A DNA stretch of 24,410 nt from an uncultured Oscillospiraceae bacterium. Its GTDB lineage: Bacteria; Bacillota; Clostridia; Oscillospirales; Oscillospiraceae. Below are positions 7,494 to 15,096 of the stretch, piece after piece; the stretch's first letter is position 1; each line of letters starts with the position of its first letter. The stretch covers positions 1-24,410 of the forward strand of contig CAKTKB010000008.1 in the NCBI GenBank assembly GCA_934569195.1, in the 5' to 3' direction. Under the pieces are notes generated by a model. It did no database searches and was not told the origin of the DNA. It saw only the letters and a list, made by a program, of their open reading frames with translations. Both the position numbers and the translations under genes were made by a program.

Positions 7494-8212
7494 ATCCCCC
7501 AAATCTGCGAATTTTCCCGGGCTTCCACGATGGCTCGGAACACGTAATAATCCGACGGTGTCGTGATCTTGATGTTTTCCGCAGGCCCGTCCACCATGTG
7601 CAGCCGCACGCCGTAATGCACCATCAGGGAGGCAGAATCGATCATCTTATCGTAATTCTCCTCCATGGCGCGGCGATGCATGGCTAAAATATCCGACAAA
7701 ACAAAGCTCTGCGGCGCGCGGGCCAGGCGGCAGGAGCTTCGGTCGATTACCTGATCCACCGCCTCGCCGTCCGCCGTGGTGACGATCGTCTCAATGGCCG
7801 GCGCAACCGTGATGGCGTTGCCGCATCGACGGACCGTCTCAATATTTTGGCGAATCAGCTCCTGTGTAATCAGCGGTCTGACGCCGTCGTGAATCAGCAC
7901 GATGGTCTTTTCCGGATCCTGCTCTGCCGCAATGGCCTGCAGGCCGTTGCGGGTGGATTCCTGGGAGGTCGCCCCTCCGGGGACGATCCAACGGACCTTG
8001 TGAATGCCAAAGCGCGTCAAAAGCTCCCGCAGATAATCCATCCAATCCGCCAGGCATACCACCGCAATGGAATCGATCAGCGGATGCTGCTCAAATTGCT
8101 CGATCGTATGAATCAGAATCGGCTTGCCGTGCAGCTCCAGAAATTGCTTGGGTCTTCCCTTGCTGTGCATTCTGGTGCCGGTTCCTCCCGCAAAAATCAG
8201 CGCGGTGTTCAT
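7490..8212 (-). CDS. IspD/TarI-family cytidylyltransferase (probable alditol-phosphate cytidylyltransferase)
   Basis: A 240-residue nucleotidyltransferase. The signature is ALIFAGGTGTRMHSKGRPKQF at the N-terminus (glycine-rich CTP loop, then the PKQF motif), GKPILIHTIEQF, VLIHDGVRPLIT, and a C-terminal NIKITTPSDY. Both IspD (CDP-methylerythritol) and TarI (CDP-ribitol) share this plan. Phrases such as PKQFLELHGKPILIHTIEQF and the position among LicD and TagD-like genes favour a TarI-like role in making a CDP-polyol for surface-polymer decoration. ATG at 8210-8212 follows an AGGGTGAG site. It lies 12 bp after a licD gene and overlaps the SDR gene by 4 bp. If the genome has no other IspD, the isoprenoid role would have to be reconsidered. 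Confidence 0.85.
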   Translation of the reverse strand: MNTALIFAGGTGTRMHSKGRPKQFLELHGKPILIHTIEQFEQHPLIDSIAVVCLADWMDYLRELLTRFGIHKVRWIVPGGATSQESTRNGLQAIAAEQDPEKTIVLIHDGVRPLITQELIRQNIETVRRCGNAITVAPAIETIVTTADGEAVDQVIDRSSCRLARAPQSFVLSDILAMHRRAMEENYDKMIDSASLMVHYGVRLHMVDGPAENIKITTPSDYYVFRAIVEARENSQIWGI

Positions 8213-8224
8213 ATAAATCTCACC

Positions 8225-9061
8225 CTATTCCTTATCCAGCTCCACCCGGTAGCAGGGATCGCAGTGCGGCACCTGCTTTTCCACCGGCGGCAGCTTTCGA
8301 TAATCGCCATACAGGTTCGACAGATAAATGTCATAATTGGCGTAGGCCGGAAGGCGCATTCCCTCAAACTCCACCTGAATCTGGGGCAGCATATCCGACT
8401 TGCGCCAGCGCTCCCGCAGACCATACATGCCGCTGATGCCGCCGACAAACTCCGCCGTATCATAATCCACCCGGGCGCAGGCCGCATCCAGCGCGGCAGC
8501 CATACGATACGGACCAATCTTCCGCAGAATGGGGCGGTACAGGTTTTTCACCTTTGCCGCTACCTTTCCTCTTCGGCTGGTATTGGGCCGCTCCACGCTG
8601 GTCAGGAGAAAACGCCGAAGCTGGCTCACTTGCCACACCTGGCGGCGGAACGCGCCGTCATCCTGAGGCAGGCCGTCAATCGGGAAAATATCGATGCCGA
8701 TGTAGGGACAGTCCCACTGCTCCGCCATCTCCGGCACCCGGAGAACGTCATGGCGCACATAGCGCGCATAGTGTCTGGGGAAGGTCCGGTCCCGATCCAT
8801 CACCACCTGGCGGTGCGGCGGCAGCTTCAGCGTCCCGTCCTGCGCCATGCGCAGGAGCTTTTCATAATCCGGGCGAGGCATATTGATATCGATATCATTG
8901 TCCCAGGGGATAAAGCCCTTATGGCGCACAGCGCCCAACAGAGATCCCCCCGCCAGATCATACCGCAGCCCGTTGTCCCGGCAGACGGCATCCAGCTCCC
9001 GCATCAACTCCAAATAGACAATCTGCGTATCCCGCAGGGAAAGACATTGCGGTGTATCCAA
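8225..9061 (-). CDS. licD: LicD-family phosphotransferase (third licD of the operon)
   Basis: A 278-residue protein with the LicD nucleotidyltransferase-fold core: Gly38-Gly39-Ser then LLGAVRHKGFIPWDNDIDI, giving Asp54, Asp56 and Asp58 as likely metal ligands. The C-terminal YLSNLYGDYRKLPP block is also typical. LicD proteins transfer phosphocholine, or related phospho-alcohols from CDP donors, to cell-surface glycans; eukaryotic homologues FKRP and fukutin transfer ribitol-phosphate. The start is TTG at 9059-9061, nine nt after AGGAGG. In this copy the middle Asp of the usual DDDID is Asn (D-N-D-I-D), as in some family members. It lies between the TagD fusion gene (15 bp upstream) and the cytidylyltransferase. 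The donor is unknown. Confidence 0.9.
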   Translation of the reverse strand: MDTPQCLSLRDTQIVYLELMRELDAVCRDNGLRYDLAGGSLLGAVRHKGFIPWDNDIDINMPRPDYEKLLRMAQDGTLKLPPHRQVVMDRDRTFPRHYARYVRHDVLRVPEMAEQWDCPYIGIDIFPIDGLPQDDGAFRRQVWQVSQLRRFLLTSVERPNTSRRGKVAAKVKNLYRPILRKIGPYRMAAALDAACARVDYDTAEFVGGISGMYGLRERWRKSDMLPQIQVEFEGMRLPAYANYDIYLSNLYGDYRKLPPVEKQVPHCDPCYRVELDKE

Positions 9062-9076
9062 GGAAAATTTCCTCCT

Positions 9077-10426
9077 CTACAGTGGCTCATACGGAATCCG
9101 GTCGTATGCTCCCCGGTCAAATTGCTCCAAAATCGCCGTCGCGCGAAGGACCTCCTGCCGGGTATGCAGATAATTCTCCCGTCCGGGATCCCGCACGGCA
9201 TGGGAGAAGCGGTAGAGCATATACCGCAATCCCTCGCCCTCATAGTTATAGAAATATTTTTTGGTATTGCGCAGGTCCTCCGAACGGATCTCAAAATACT
9301 CCGTCCGCCACCAAGGCGCCGGGACATAGAGATAGCCCTTCGTCCCCGTGATGATAAGCTCGCCCTCCACCTTGATGCCGCGTCCGACGCGGATGGAGGC
9401 CGTCGCATTCTTATAGCGCAGAAGCCCCCGGGTAAAATAGTTGAACCGGTCCCGGTCAAAGCCGATCAGGTGGCACTGCTGACACCGGCTCTCATAGATT
9501 TTAATGATCGGCAGCAAAGCCGTGCTGCACCAATCGTAGAAGCTGCCCTGGTAAGGATTCTCCCGCAGCGTATCCATATGCGCCGGAATCTGACTGCAAC
9601 TTACGTCGATGTCCTTTACCGCGCCGATGCGTCCGCTTTTGACCAGCAGCAGCATATGTTCAAATGCCGGGAAATAAAGCGTTTTATTCCCCTCAAACAG
9701 GACAACTCCGGCCTGATCTGCCTGCGCATACGCCTGCTGCGCCTGATCCGTACGCAAGAAAATCGGTGGATTGGAAATGACATGGCAATGGTTGGCGATG
9801 GCGCACTGAATATGGGCAAAATGCTCATCCGGCGCCGAATTGACAAACACCGCCTGAACCTGCCCGCACAGCTCCTCCACGCTTCCGCAGTGCTGCAGCC
9901 CGTCCGTCTGGCAGAAATCCGCACACCGCTGAAAATCCGGGTCATAGGCCGCCGTTACACGGATACCGCTGACCACCTTGGCTTCATTGAGAAAACGCGC
10001 AGCGATGTGATCCACACCGATGATTCCGACCTTCAGCGCAGGCTCCGCTACCGCACGCAGCTCCGTGCTGCTGACTCCCTGGGTCCGCGGCAGGTAAACC
10101 ACCTGGCAGTATTCGCTCAGATAGTCAAACTTGCCCACCCAGTCAGAGCCAACGGTAAAAATATCCACATTATACTTCTGAATGTCGGATATTTTTTGCC
10201 CCTCGTATTCTTCCACGATAATCTGGTCGGCAATGCCGGTCTTACGGACGCCCTCAATACGCTCCACCAAGGACTGCGTGACGTTGAGCTTTCCCCGCTC
10301 CCGATCAAAGCCGTCCGCCGTAACGCCGACGATCAGATAATCTCCCAGCGCCTTGGCACGCTTGAGCAGGGCGATATGTCCATAGTGCAGCAGGTCATAG
10401 GTTCCGTAGGTAATAACCCTTGTCAT
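9077..10426 (-). CDS. Fusion: TagD-type cytidylyltransferase + Gfo/Idh/MocA oxidoreductase
   Basis: A 449-residue two-domain protein. Residues 1 to about 128 are a TagD/GCT-type cytidylyltransferase: VITYGTYDLLHYGHI with the HxGH catalytic motif at His14/His17, and the late RTQGVSST motif (RTxGxST in TagD). From about 131 a Gfo/Idh/MocA domain begins with LKVGIIGVDHIAARFL (NAD(P) Rossmann turn), followed by VTAAYDPD, AVFVNSAPDEHFAHIQCAI and an NKTLYFPAF segment where the family's EKP lysine is expected. The C-terminal alpha/beta portion continues to the end. The expected chemistry is CTP-dependent activation of an alcohol phosphate plus oxidation or reduction of a sugar or polyol. ATG at 10424-10426 follows AGGAGA. 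No frameshift is seen between the domains, so this is a true fusion. Confidence 0.85.
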   Translation of the reverse strand: MTRVITYGTYDLLHYGHIALLKRAKALGDYLIVGVTADGFDRERGKLNVTQSLVERIEGVRKTGIADQIIVEEYEGQKISDIQKYNVDIFTVGSDWVGKFDYLSEYCQVVYLPRTQGVSSTELRAVAEPALKVGIIGVDHIAARFLNEAKVVSGIRVTAAYDPDFQRCADFCQTDGLQHCGSVEELCGQVQAVFVNSAPDEHFAHIQCAIANHCHVISNPPIFLRTDQAQQAYAQADQAGVVLFEGNKTLYFPAFEHMLLLVKSGRIGAVKDIDVSCSQIPAHMDTLRENPYQGSFYDWCSTALLPIIKIYESRCQQCHLIGFDRDRFNYFTRGLLRYKNATASIRVGRGIKVEGELIITGTKGYLYVPAPWWRTEYFEIRSEDLRNTKKYFYNYEGEGLRYMLYRFSHAVRDPGRENYLHTRQEVLRATAILEQFDRGAYDRIPYEPL

Positions 10427-10456
10427 CTGTTGTTCTCCTAATTTGCGGTCACAATT

Positions 10457-11518
10457 TTACGCGTCCACTTCCAAAAATGCGTCCAGGAAAATCTTCATCG
10501 CCTTCTCAGAGCCGACGGAAACCCGAAGGTAATCCTTCAGCAGCGGGTTGCCATAGGCGTGAACCAGGACCTTTTTCTCCTGCTCAAGCCGGTCCGCAAC
10601 CTGCTTCGCATCCCCATGCGGCTTGACAAAAATGAAGTTTCCTCTGCAGTCCCTGCACCAGTAGCCGTGCTTTTCCAGCTCACCCAGAACATATTCCTTA
10701 CCCTGGCGCTCAATGGCGATCAGCGTGTCCACCATCTCCGGGTGATCCAGAATGCGCTCTGCAAACAGCAGCGCAATGGAGTTTGCTTCAAAAGTCAGCC
10801 GGGCATTCTTCACATAGCTGATGATCTGAGGATTGCTGATAATCACGCCCAGACGGCAGGCCGCCAGAGACATCAGCTTGGAAAATGTCCGCAGAACGAT
10901 GACATTTTCCTCCTTCAGCGCATATTCCAGGAAGGTTTTGTCGTAGAAATAGTGATACGCCTCGTCAATGATCACGACTGCGCCCACCTGGCGGGACTTC
11001 TCCAGCACCCGCTCCAGCTCCTGCTGGGTGTACACATTGCCCACAGGGTTGTTGGGGTTCAGCAGTACCACGATCCGGGTATCCACACCGATCGCGTCCA
11101 CGATCTTGTCCACGGAAATCGTCAGGTCCGACTCATAGGCGACGGGCTTATGCTTCAGGCCCAGAATAGAGCAGTTCACGGCATACATCTCAAAGGAGGG
11201 CGATACCGTCACGACTTCCTTTCCCTCCTGGCCAAAGGTTTCCAGCAGGTAGCGGATTGCCATATCCGATCCGTTGGTCGTCAGAACATTTTCGTATTTT
11301 ACACCAATAAAATCCGCGTATTTATGGAGGAATTTATCCGGTTCCGGATAAATTGCCAAAAATTCCGGGGTAATCTCCTTGCAGACCTCTCTGACGAAGT
11401 CCGCCGGCAGTCCCTCCGGATTTTCATTCATATCGTAGCGATAATAGCCATAGCGTCCCTGCCGCGGAAATACCCGGTAGGTGTTTTTGATGTGCTCATC
11501 TACATAAAACACAGCCAT
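10457..11518 (-). CDS. HisC-like class I/II aminotransferase
   Basis: A 353-residue fold-type I PLP enzyme with the histidinol-phosphate aminotransferase layout: YDMNENPEG, TTNGSDMAIRYLL, LNPNNPVGNVYT, VVIIDEAYHYF (PLP Asp), and RTFSKLMSLAACRLG with Lys214 as the Schiff-base lysine. The C-terminus YLRVSVGSEKAMKIFLDAF is HisC-like too. Histidine synthesis is unlikely to be its role: it lies inside a surface-polymer operon between a licD and the TagD-oxidoreductase fusion, with no his genes. It more likely aminates, or in CobD-like fashion decarboxylates, a precursor of the group that is activated and attached. I place the start at ATG 11516-11518, 5 nt after AAAGGA, rather than the GTG directly before it. 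Confidence 0.82.
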   Translation of the reverse strand: MAVFYVDEHIKNTYRVFPRQGRYGYYRYDMNENPEGLPADFVREVCKEITPEFLAIYPEPDKFLHKYADFIGVKYENVLTTNGSDMAIRYLLETFGQEGKEVVTVSPSFEMYAVNCSILGLKHKPVAYESDLTISVDKIVDAIGVDTRIVVLLNPNNPVGNVYTQQELERVLEKSRQVGAVVIIDEAYHYFYDKTFLEYALKEENVIVLRTFSKLMSLAACRLGVIISNPQIISYVKNARLTFEANSIALLFAERILDHPEMVDTLIAIERQGKEYVLGELEKHGYWCRDCRGNFIFVKPHGDAKQVADRLEQEKKVLVHAYGNPLLKDYLRVSVGSEKAMKIFLDAFLEVDA

Positions 11519-11551
11519 CACAATCCTTTCTGAAAATTTACTTTATTCTCC

Positions 11552-12448
11552 TTATTCCGCGCCGTAAGGGCCGGGATCAAACGCCAAATAGCGGTTGCGC
11601 TCCTGCTTCTCCACTGGAGGAATCTGCATATAATCTCCATAAATTCCCGTCAGGTATGCCTCCACCTGGGCCGGAACATAGCAGGTGCGCCCGGCAAACG
11701 TCACCTCTCGGCGGTCGCACAGCGCCTCCCGGGGCTGGATTTCTCCAAAATAATGCCGTTCGTCGGTGGGAATGGAAACCCGCCGGGTGTGGGTATTGTG
11801 ACAGCGGCTGTTCCAGTAATCCGCCCAGCGCGCCCAGGTCTCATAGCTGGCAAAGCTGCACAGAAAGCCCAGCGCGCACTTTACCCGGAAGGAGGCCCCC
11901 GGCATCAGCCGGCCATACCAGGCTCTGCCCTTATAAAGCCGGCGGCAGGACAGCCCAAAGCTGCACACCATAGACATAACCCCCTGCATAGCCATAAGGA
12001 GCTGATTGTCCGGTACATTCTCAATCAGAAAAATATCCAGAAATACGCCGCAATCGGTCAGGTCCTTCTCCAGGACCGTCCGGTACTCCGTACCGGTGAG
12101 GCGAATCTTCGGAATGGTACGTCCGAAATTTTCCCGGTCCCGGGGATGCAGGACGGTGTACTTGTCTGCATACTCCTCTCGTACAATCCGGGTAAACGCC
12201 TCAAAATCCGCCCGAGGCATGGCCAGGTCAATGTCGTCGTCCCAGGGGATGAAGCCCCCGTGACGCAAGGCCCCGATGGCGCTCCCGCCGATCAGGACAA
12301 ACCGCAGCCCGTGGTCCCGGCAAATCTTCAGCGTATCATCCAGGATAAGCAGCAGAATCCGGTGCAGCTTTTCCAGGTCCGCCTGGGACAGAATCTGCAT
12401 ATCGGAGGTTTCTCCCGCCCCCTGCTTGGCAACATTCAAAAGACGCAC
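11552..12448 (-). CDS. licD: LicD-family phosphotransferase (second licD of the operon)
   Basis: A 298-residue LicD protein. The core is Gly54-Gly55-Ser, IGALRHGGFIPWDDDIDLAM, with Asp70-72 and Asp74 as the acidic metal-binding cluster, followed by the DCGVFLDIF strand and a C-terminal YLTGIYGDYMQIPP block. The start is GTG at 12446-12448, eight nt after GGAGGAG; the preceding licD gene stops 2 bp upstream, so the two are tightly coupled. It differs widely from the other two LicD copies outside the core, suggesting a different acceptor or donor rather than a recent duplication. A short hydrophobic stretch near residues 155-165 (MAMQGVMSMVCSF) could lie near the membrane but is not a clear transmembrane helix. 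Confidence 0.9.
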   Translation of the reverse strand: MRLLNVAKQGAGETSDMQILSQADLEKLHRILLLILDDTLKICRDHGLRFVLIGGSAIGALRHGGFIPWDDDIDLAMPRADFEAFTRIVREEYADKYTVLHPRDRENFGRTIPKIRLTGTEYRTVLEKDLTDCGVFLDIFLIENVPDNQLLMAMQGVMSMVCSFGLSCRRLYKGRAWYGRLMPGASFRVKCALGFLCSFASYETWARWADYWNSRCHNTHTRRVSIPTDERHYFGEIQPREALCDRREVTFAGRTCYVPAQVEAYLTGIYGDYMQIPPVEKQERNRYLAFDPGPYGAE

Positions 12449-12450
12449 GG

Positions 12451-13326
12451 TTATCTCTCCTCCTGCCCGCTTGCTTCATTGCGAACCAGCTCCGCAGCAT
12501 GGGCATTGCGGTCGCACTCCCGCGGCGGCGTCATATAATCCCCGTACAGGGAAGTCAGATACGCGTCATACTGCTCCGGCCCCGGCAGGCGCAAATGCTC
12601 AAAGGGATAATAGGTCGTCTTGCCATAGACCTCCTTACGGAAAAGCTCATTGAACTTATAAGAGGTCTGCCCCATGAAATTCACGATCCAATCCGACTGG
12701 GCAATGGGATACTTCTTCAGCAGGCGATCCACCCGATCCAGCTCCTTTTTGGCGTTAAACCAGGAGCCGATATGGGTCACCGCCGCGACCTTGATAATCA
12801 CCCGCTCCACCAGGGGTCTGCCCGGGCGCTTGGTATTCACCTTTTTCAACGTCGCCAGGTGGTATCTCACCCGGTGATGAAGCAGCCGGACCTTGTGCCA
12901 CGCACGGGCCAACGTCCCGTTGGGCATCCCGTCCAGCGGGAAAATATCGATCCACACGTTCTCATAGCGGACCTCCAGGCTGCCCATGCGCTTGATCAGG
13001 TAGCGGTTGTCCACAATCCGGGAGAAATAATAATGATGATCCGTCTCGTCCCAATAGGTCCGCAGCTCCAGGTGCTCCGGCAGGTAATTCTGCACCTCAT
13101 GCACCAGCCGCTCATAATCCTCCCGGAATACGCCGATATCGATGTCGTCATCCCAGGGGATAAAGCCCTTATGCCGGACCGCGCCGAGCATCGTGCCGCC
13201 CTGCATATAATAGGGAATCTCCATTTTCCGGAAAATATCCACCAGCTCTTCCATGATGCTCAGGATATATTTCTGAGTATCGTTCAGCTCATGGGGCTGC
13301 ATCTGATTTTCGTCCTTCTCTTGCAT
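12451..13326 (-). CDS. licD: LicD-family phosphotransferase (first licD of the operon)
   Basis: A 291-residue LicD protein with Gly43-Gly44-Thr, MLGAVRHKGFIPWDDDIDIG and the acidic cluster Asp59-61/Asp63. Then come a VWIDIFPLDGMP strand and a C-terminal YLTSLYGDYMTPP block. The predicted role is transfer of a phospho-alcohol from a CDP-linked donor to a surface-polymer precursor in the cytoplasm. ATG at 13324-13326 follows AAGGTGAG. It lies 37 bp after the Wzz-like gene and 2 bp before the next licD. A basic stretch (residues about 145-180, many Lys/Arg/His) may favour contact with membrane-linked substrates; that is inference only. Confidence 0.92.
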   Translation of the reverse strand: MQEKDENQMQPHELNDTQKYILSIMEELVDIFRKMEIPYYMQGGTMLGAVRHKGFIPWDDDIDIGVFREDYERLVHEVQNYLPEHLELRTYWDETDHHYYFSRIVDNRYLIKRMGSLEVRYENVWIDIFPLDGMPNGTLARAWHKVRLLHHRVRYHLATLKKVNTKRPGRPLVERVIIKVAAVTHIGSWFNAKKELDRVDRLLKKYPIAQSDWIVNFMGQTSYKFNELFRKEVYGKTTYYPFEHLRLPGPEQYDAYLTSLYGDYMTPPRECDRNAHAAELVRNEASGQEER

Positions 13327-13363
13327 ATTTCAGCTCACCTTAGTATTTTTTGATTGCTGCCGA

Positions 13364-14755
13364 TTATGCGCGGACGTCCACCGCCACGCAGCCCAGCAGG
13401 TTCTTTTTCTGTCCGGACACACAGGCCGCCTGGCGCGAAAGAGCACTGTAGCGGCTCGTCCCGCACTGTGCCAGCAGCACCACGCCTTCACTGCGGCTCA
13501 GCGCATCCAGGGACTCCGGATCGCACAGGAGGGAACCTCCGACGCTGATCTTGCGTCCGGGGCAGAGCGCGGCAATCTCCCGGGCAATCGTCTGCCGAAG
13601 CTCCGGCTCCACATCCCCCGCCAGCAGCAGCTCGCCGCCATCTTGGGAAATGCCCCGCAGCTTTGCCGCCAGCAGCGCGTAAGCCTGCGGGTCCTGCTCC
13701 AGGCCCCGTCCTTCCATCTGCCAGAGCTTTTGGTCCAGCGCGTTTCGCTTACCCTTGCCGTAGCTGAGATTCCCCAGCACCGGAAGGCCGCACCGGTACT
13801 CCATCTCCGCCCCGGAATAGACCCGGTCGCCGGCAATAAAGCGGATGCACACGAAAAATACGACCGCAACCACACCCAGCAGGGCAAACAGCACGCCGTA
13901 TTTAATCGTGGACACAGCGATGCTCCGGCGGGTGTAGGAGGGTGTGCTCGGCTCCTTCAACGCGGCAAGCTCCGCCCTTGTTTCATCCAGGGACAGCGTG
14001 AGCTTCTCCGCCTGGTCATAGGCCGCCTGCTGCTGATCCGCCAGCTTCTGGTCCGACGTCTCCTGCACAGACTCCACCACACACTGCACGGTGTGTTCTC
14101 CCACCGTGTCCGTGATCTCCTGGCTGATGCTGTCCATCCGGCTCTGCACCGCCGACAGAATATTTTCTACCAGCGCCCGGCTGTCTCCCCGGGCCGTCAG
14201 GCAGAGAACCTGGGTAGACATCCCGTTCAGGACCACAATGTCCGCACTGACAAGCTCCCGGAGGTACAGGGAATCCATTCCCACCTTGCGTGCAACGGCA
14301 TCTATCAGACTGCTGCCGTTCAGCGCGAACTTATAAAGAATGACGGTCTGCGTCGTCCAGTCCGGGTCCTGATACACGGAGCCGGGCGCAATTTTGTAGG
14401 GCGTAGATACATATAGATAAAGCTGCCCTTCATAGACGTGATAGGGATCTATGTTCATCAGGGCCGAGCCTTCCACATACGCCTGCTGATTGGCAATCGC
14501 CTGCTCCAGATTCTCAATCTGGGTATTCAGCTCCTCCTGTCTTGCGGCATACGCATCCTTCTCAGCCTGATACGCCTCCGCCGCCTGTGCGCGGGTGCTG
14601 GGGTTGCTGACCCTGCGCCAAGACCGGACGCCCTGCAGGCCGCCTCCCAGAATCGCCAAAATCACTGCGGCCCAAACCAGTGTCCGCCACTTTCGGGCAA
14701 TCGCCAAAAGCAAATTGCGCACGCTCACCCGGCGCACCTCCGACTGAAATTCCAT
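13364..14755 (-). CDS. Wzz-like polysaccharide co-polymerase with degenerate BY-kinase-like C-terminal domain
   Basis: A 463-residue protein with a short basic cytosolic N-terminus, TM1 at about residues 25-41, an extracytoplasmic region of about 240 residues rich in Gln/Glu/Ala coiled-coil (about 55-95 and 225-265), and TM2 at about 286-306. This is the two-helix plan of Wzz/CapA chain-length regulators. After TM2 a cytosolic region of about 150 residues has alternating strands (GELLLAGDV, RKISVGGSLL, GVVLLAQCG, LLGCVAVDV). These resemble the strand order of a bacterial tyrosine kinase but lack any Walker A GxxxxGKST loop; the corresponding place reads GDVEPELRQT. There is also no Tyr-rich tail. 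ATG at 14753-14755 follows AAGGAGAG. It is the first gene of the operon. Confidence 0.75.
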   Translation of the reverse strand: MEFQSEVRRVSVRNLLLAIARKWRTLVWAAVILAILGGGLQGVRSWRRVSNPSTRAQAAEAYQAEKDAYAARQEELNTQIENLEQAIANQQAYVEGSALMNIDPYHVYEGQLYLYVSTPYKIAPGSVYQDPDWTTQTVILYKFALNGSSLIDAVARKVGMDSLYLRELVSADIVVLNGMSTQVLCLTARGDSRALVENILSAVQSRMDSISQEITDTVGEHTVQCVVESVQETSDQKLADQQQAAYDQAEKLTLSLDETRAELAALKEPSTPSYTRRSIAVSTIKYGVLFALLGVVAVVFFVCIRFIAGDRVYSGAEMEYRCGLPVLGNLSYGKGKRNALDQKLWQMEGRGLEQDPQAYALLAAKLRGISQDGGELLLAGDVEPELRQTIAREIAALCPGRKISVGGSLLCDPESLDALSRSEGVVLLAQCGTSRYSALSRQAACVSGQKKNLLGCVAVDVRA

Positions 14756-14831
14756 GGAATCTCTCCTTTTCCCGCCGGGCGGGATATTTTTTCGGGGCCA
14801 TCAGCCATACAAGGCCCAATTTAATGAGGAC

Positions 14832-14860
14832 ATTTTACTACAGATTCAGCAGGAAGTCAA
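14832..14860 (-). promoter_or_regulatory. Promoter of the polysaccharide operon
   Basis: On the minus strand TTGACT (complement of 14855-14860) and TAAAAT (complement of 14832-14837) are separated by exactly 17 bp, an excellent sigma-A match. Transcription would start near 14825, leaving a leader of about 70 nt before the ATG at 14755. No other comparable promoter was seen inside the operon down to 3663. Confidence 0.8.
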
Positions 14861-15068
14861 TATTTCTCCCTAAATGTTCTTATCTTCCTTTTTCTCCGAA
14901 AATATTCGTTACTTTTATAAAATCAGCAGTTTTATTCTTCTTCGTTTTACATGTGGTTTTTCCTTCTGCACCGCCCCGCAATTTCTTAAAAATTCTAATA
15001 AATTGCGCATTCGTCAATTCAGCCAAAGGGTCCTGTACATCCCGGGATAATTTCGGCAGGAAAGACAG

Positions 15069-15096
15069 TTTACTTTTCTCAATAATTCGGTATAAT
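15069..15096 (+). promoter_or_regulatory. Promoter of ldhA
   Basis: TTTACT at 15069-15074 and a perfect TATAAT at 15091-15096 are spaced by 16 bp. The expected start site near 15103 gives a short leader with AAGGAG at 15114-15119 before the ATG at 15128. I saw no Rex-type palindrome (TTGTGAA-N4-TTCACAA) nearby. Confidence 0.7.

Noticed and set aside
7847..10441. Very long plus-strand open frame (864 codons) opposite the TagD-fusion, licD and cytidylyltransferase genes
   Set aside because: It lies antisense to three well-recognised genes, has no family resemblance or ribosome site, and is a product of GC-rich codon bias.
9077..11518. Phosphonate (2-aminoethylphosphonate) pathway
   Set aside because: A cytidylyltransferase and an aminotransferase are present, but no PEP mutase or phosphonopyruvate decarboxylase is seen, so the simpler polyol or amino-alcohol reading is kept as an inference only.
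14771..14790. GC hairpin followed by T-rich sequence read as a plus-strand terminator
   Set aside because: No plus-strand transcript arrives there; on the minus strand it is followed by A, not T, so it cannot end the polysaccharide transcript.
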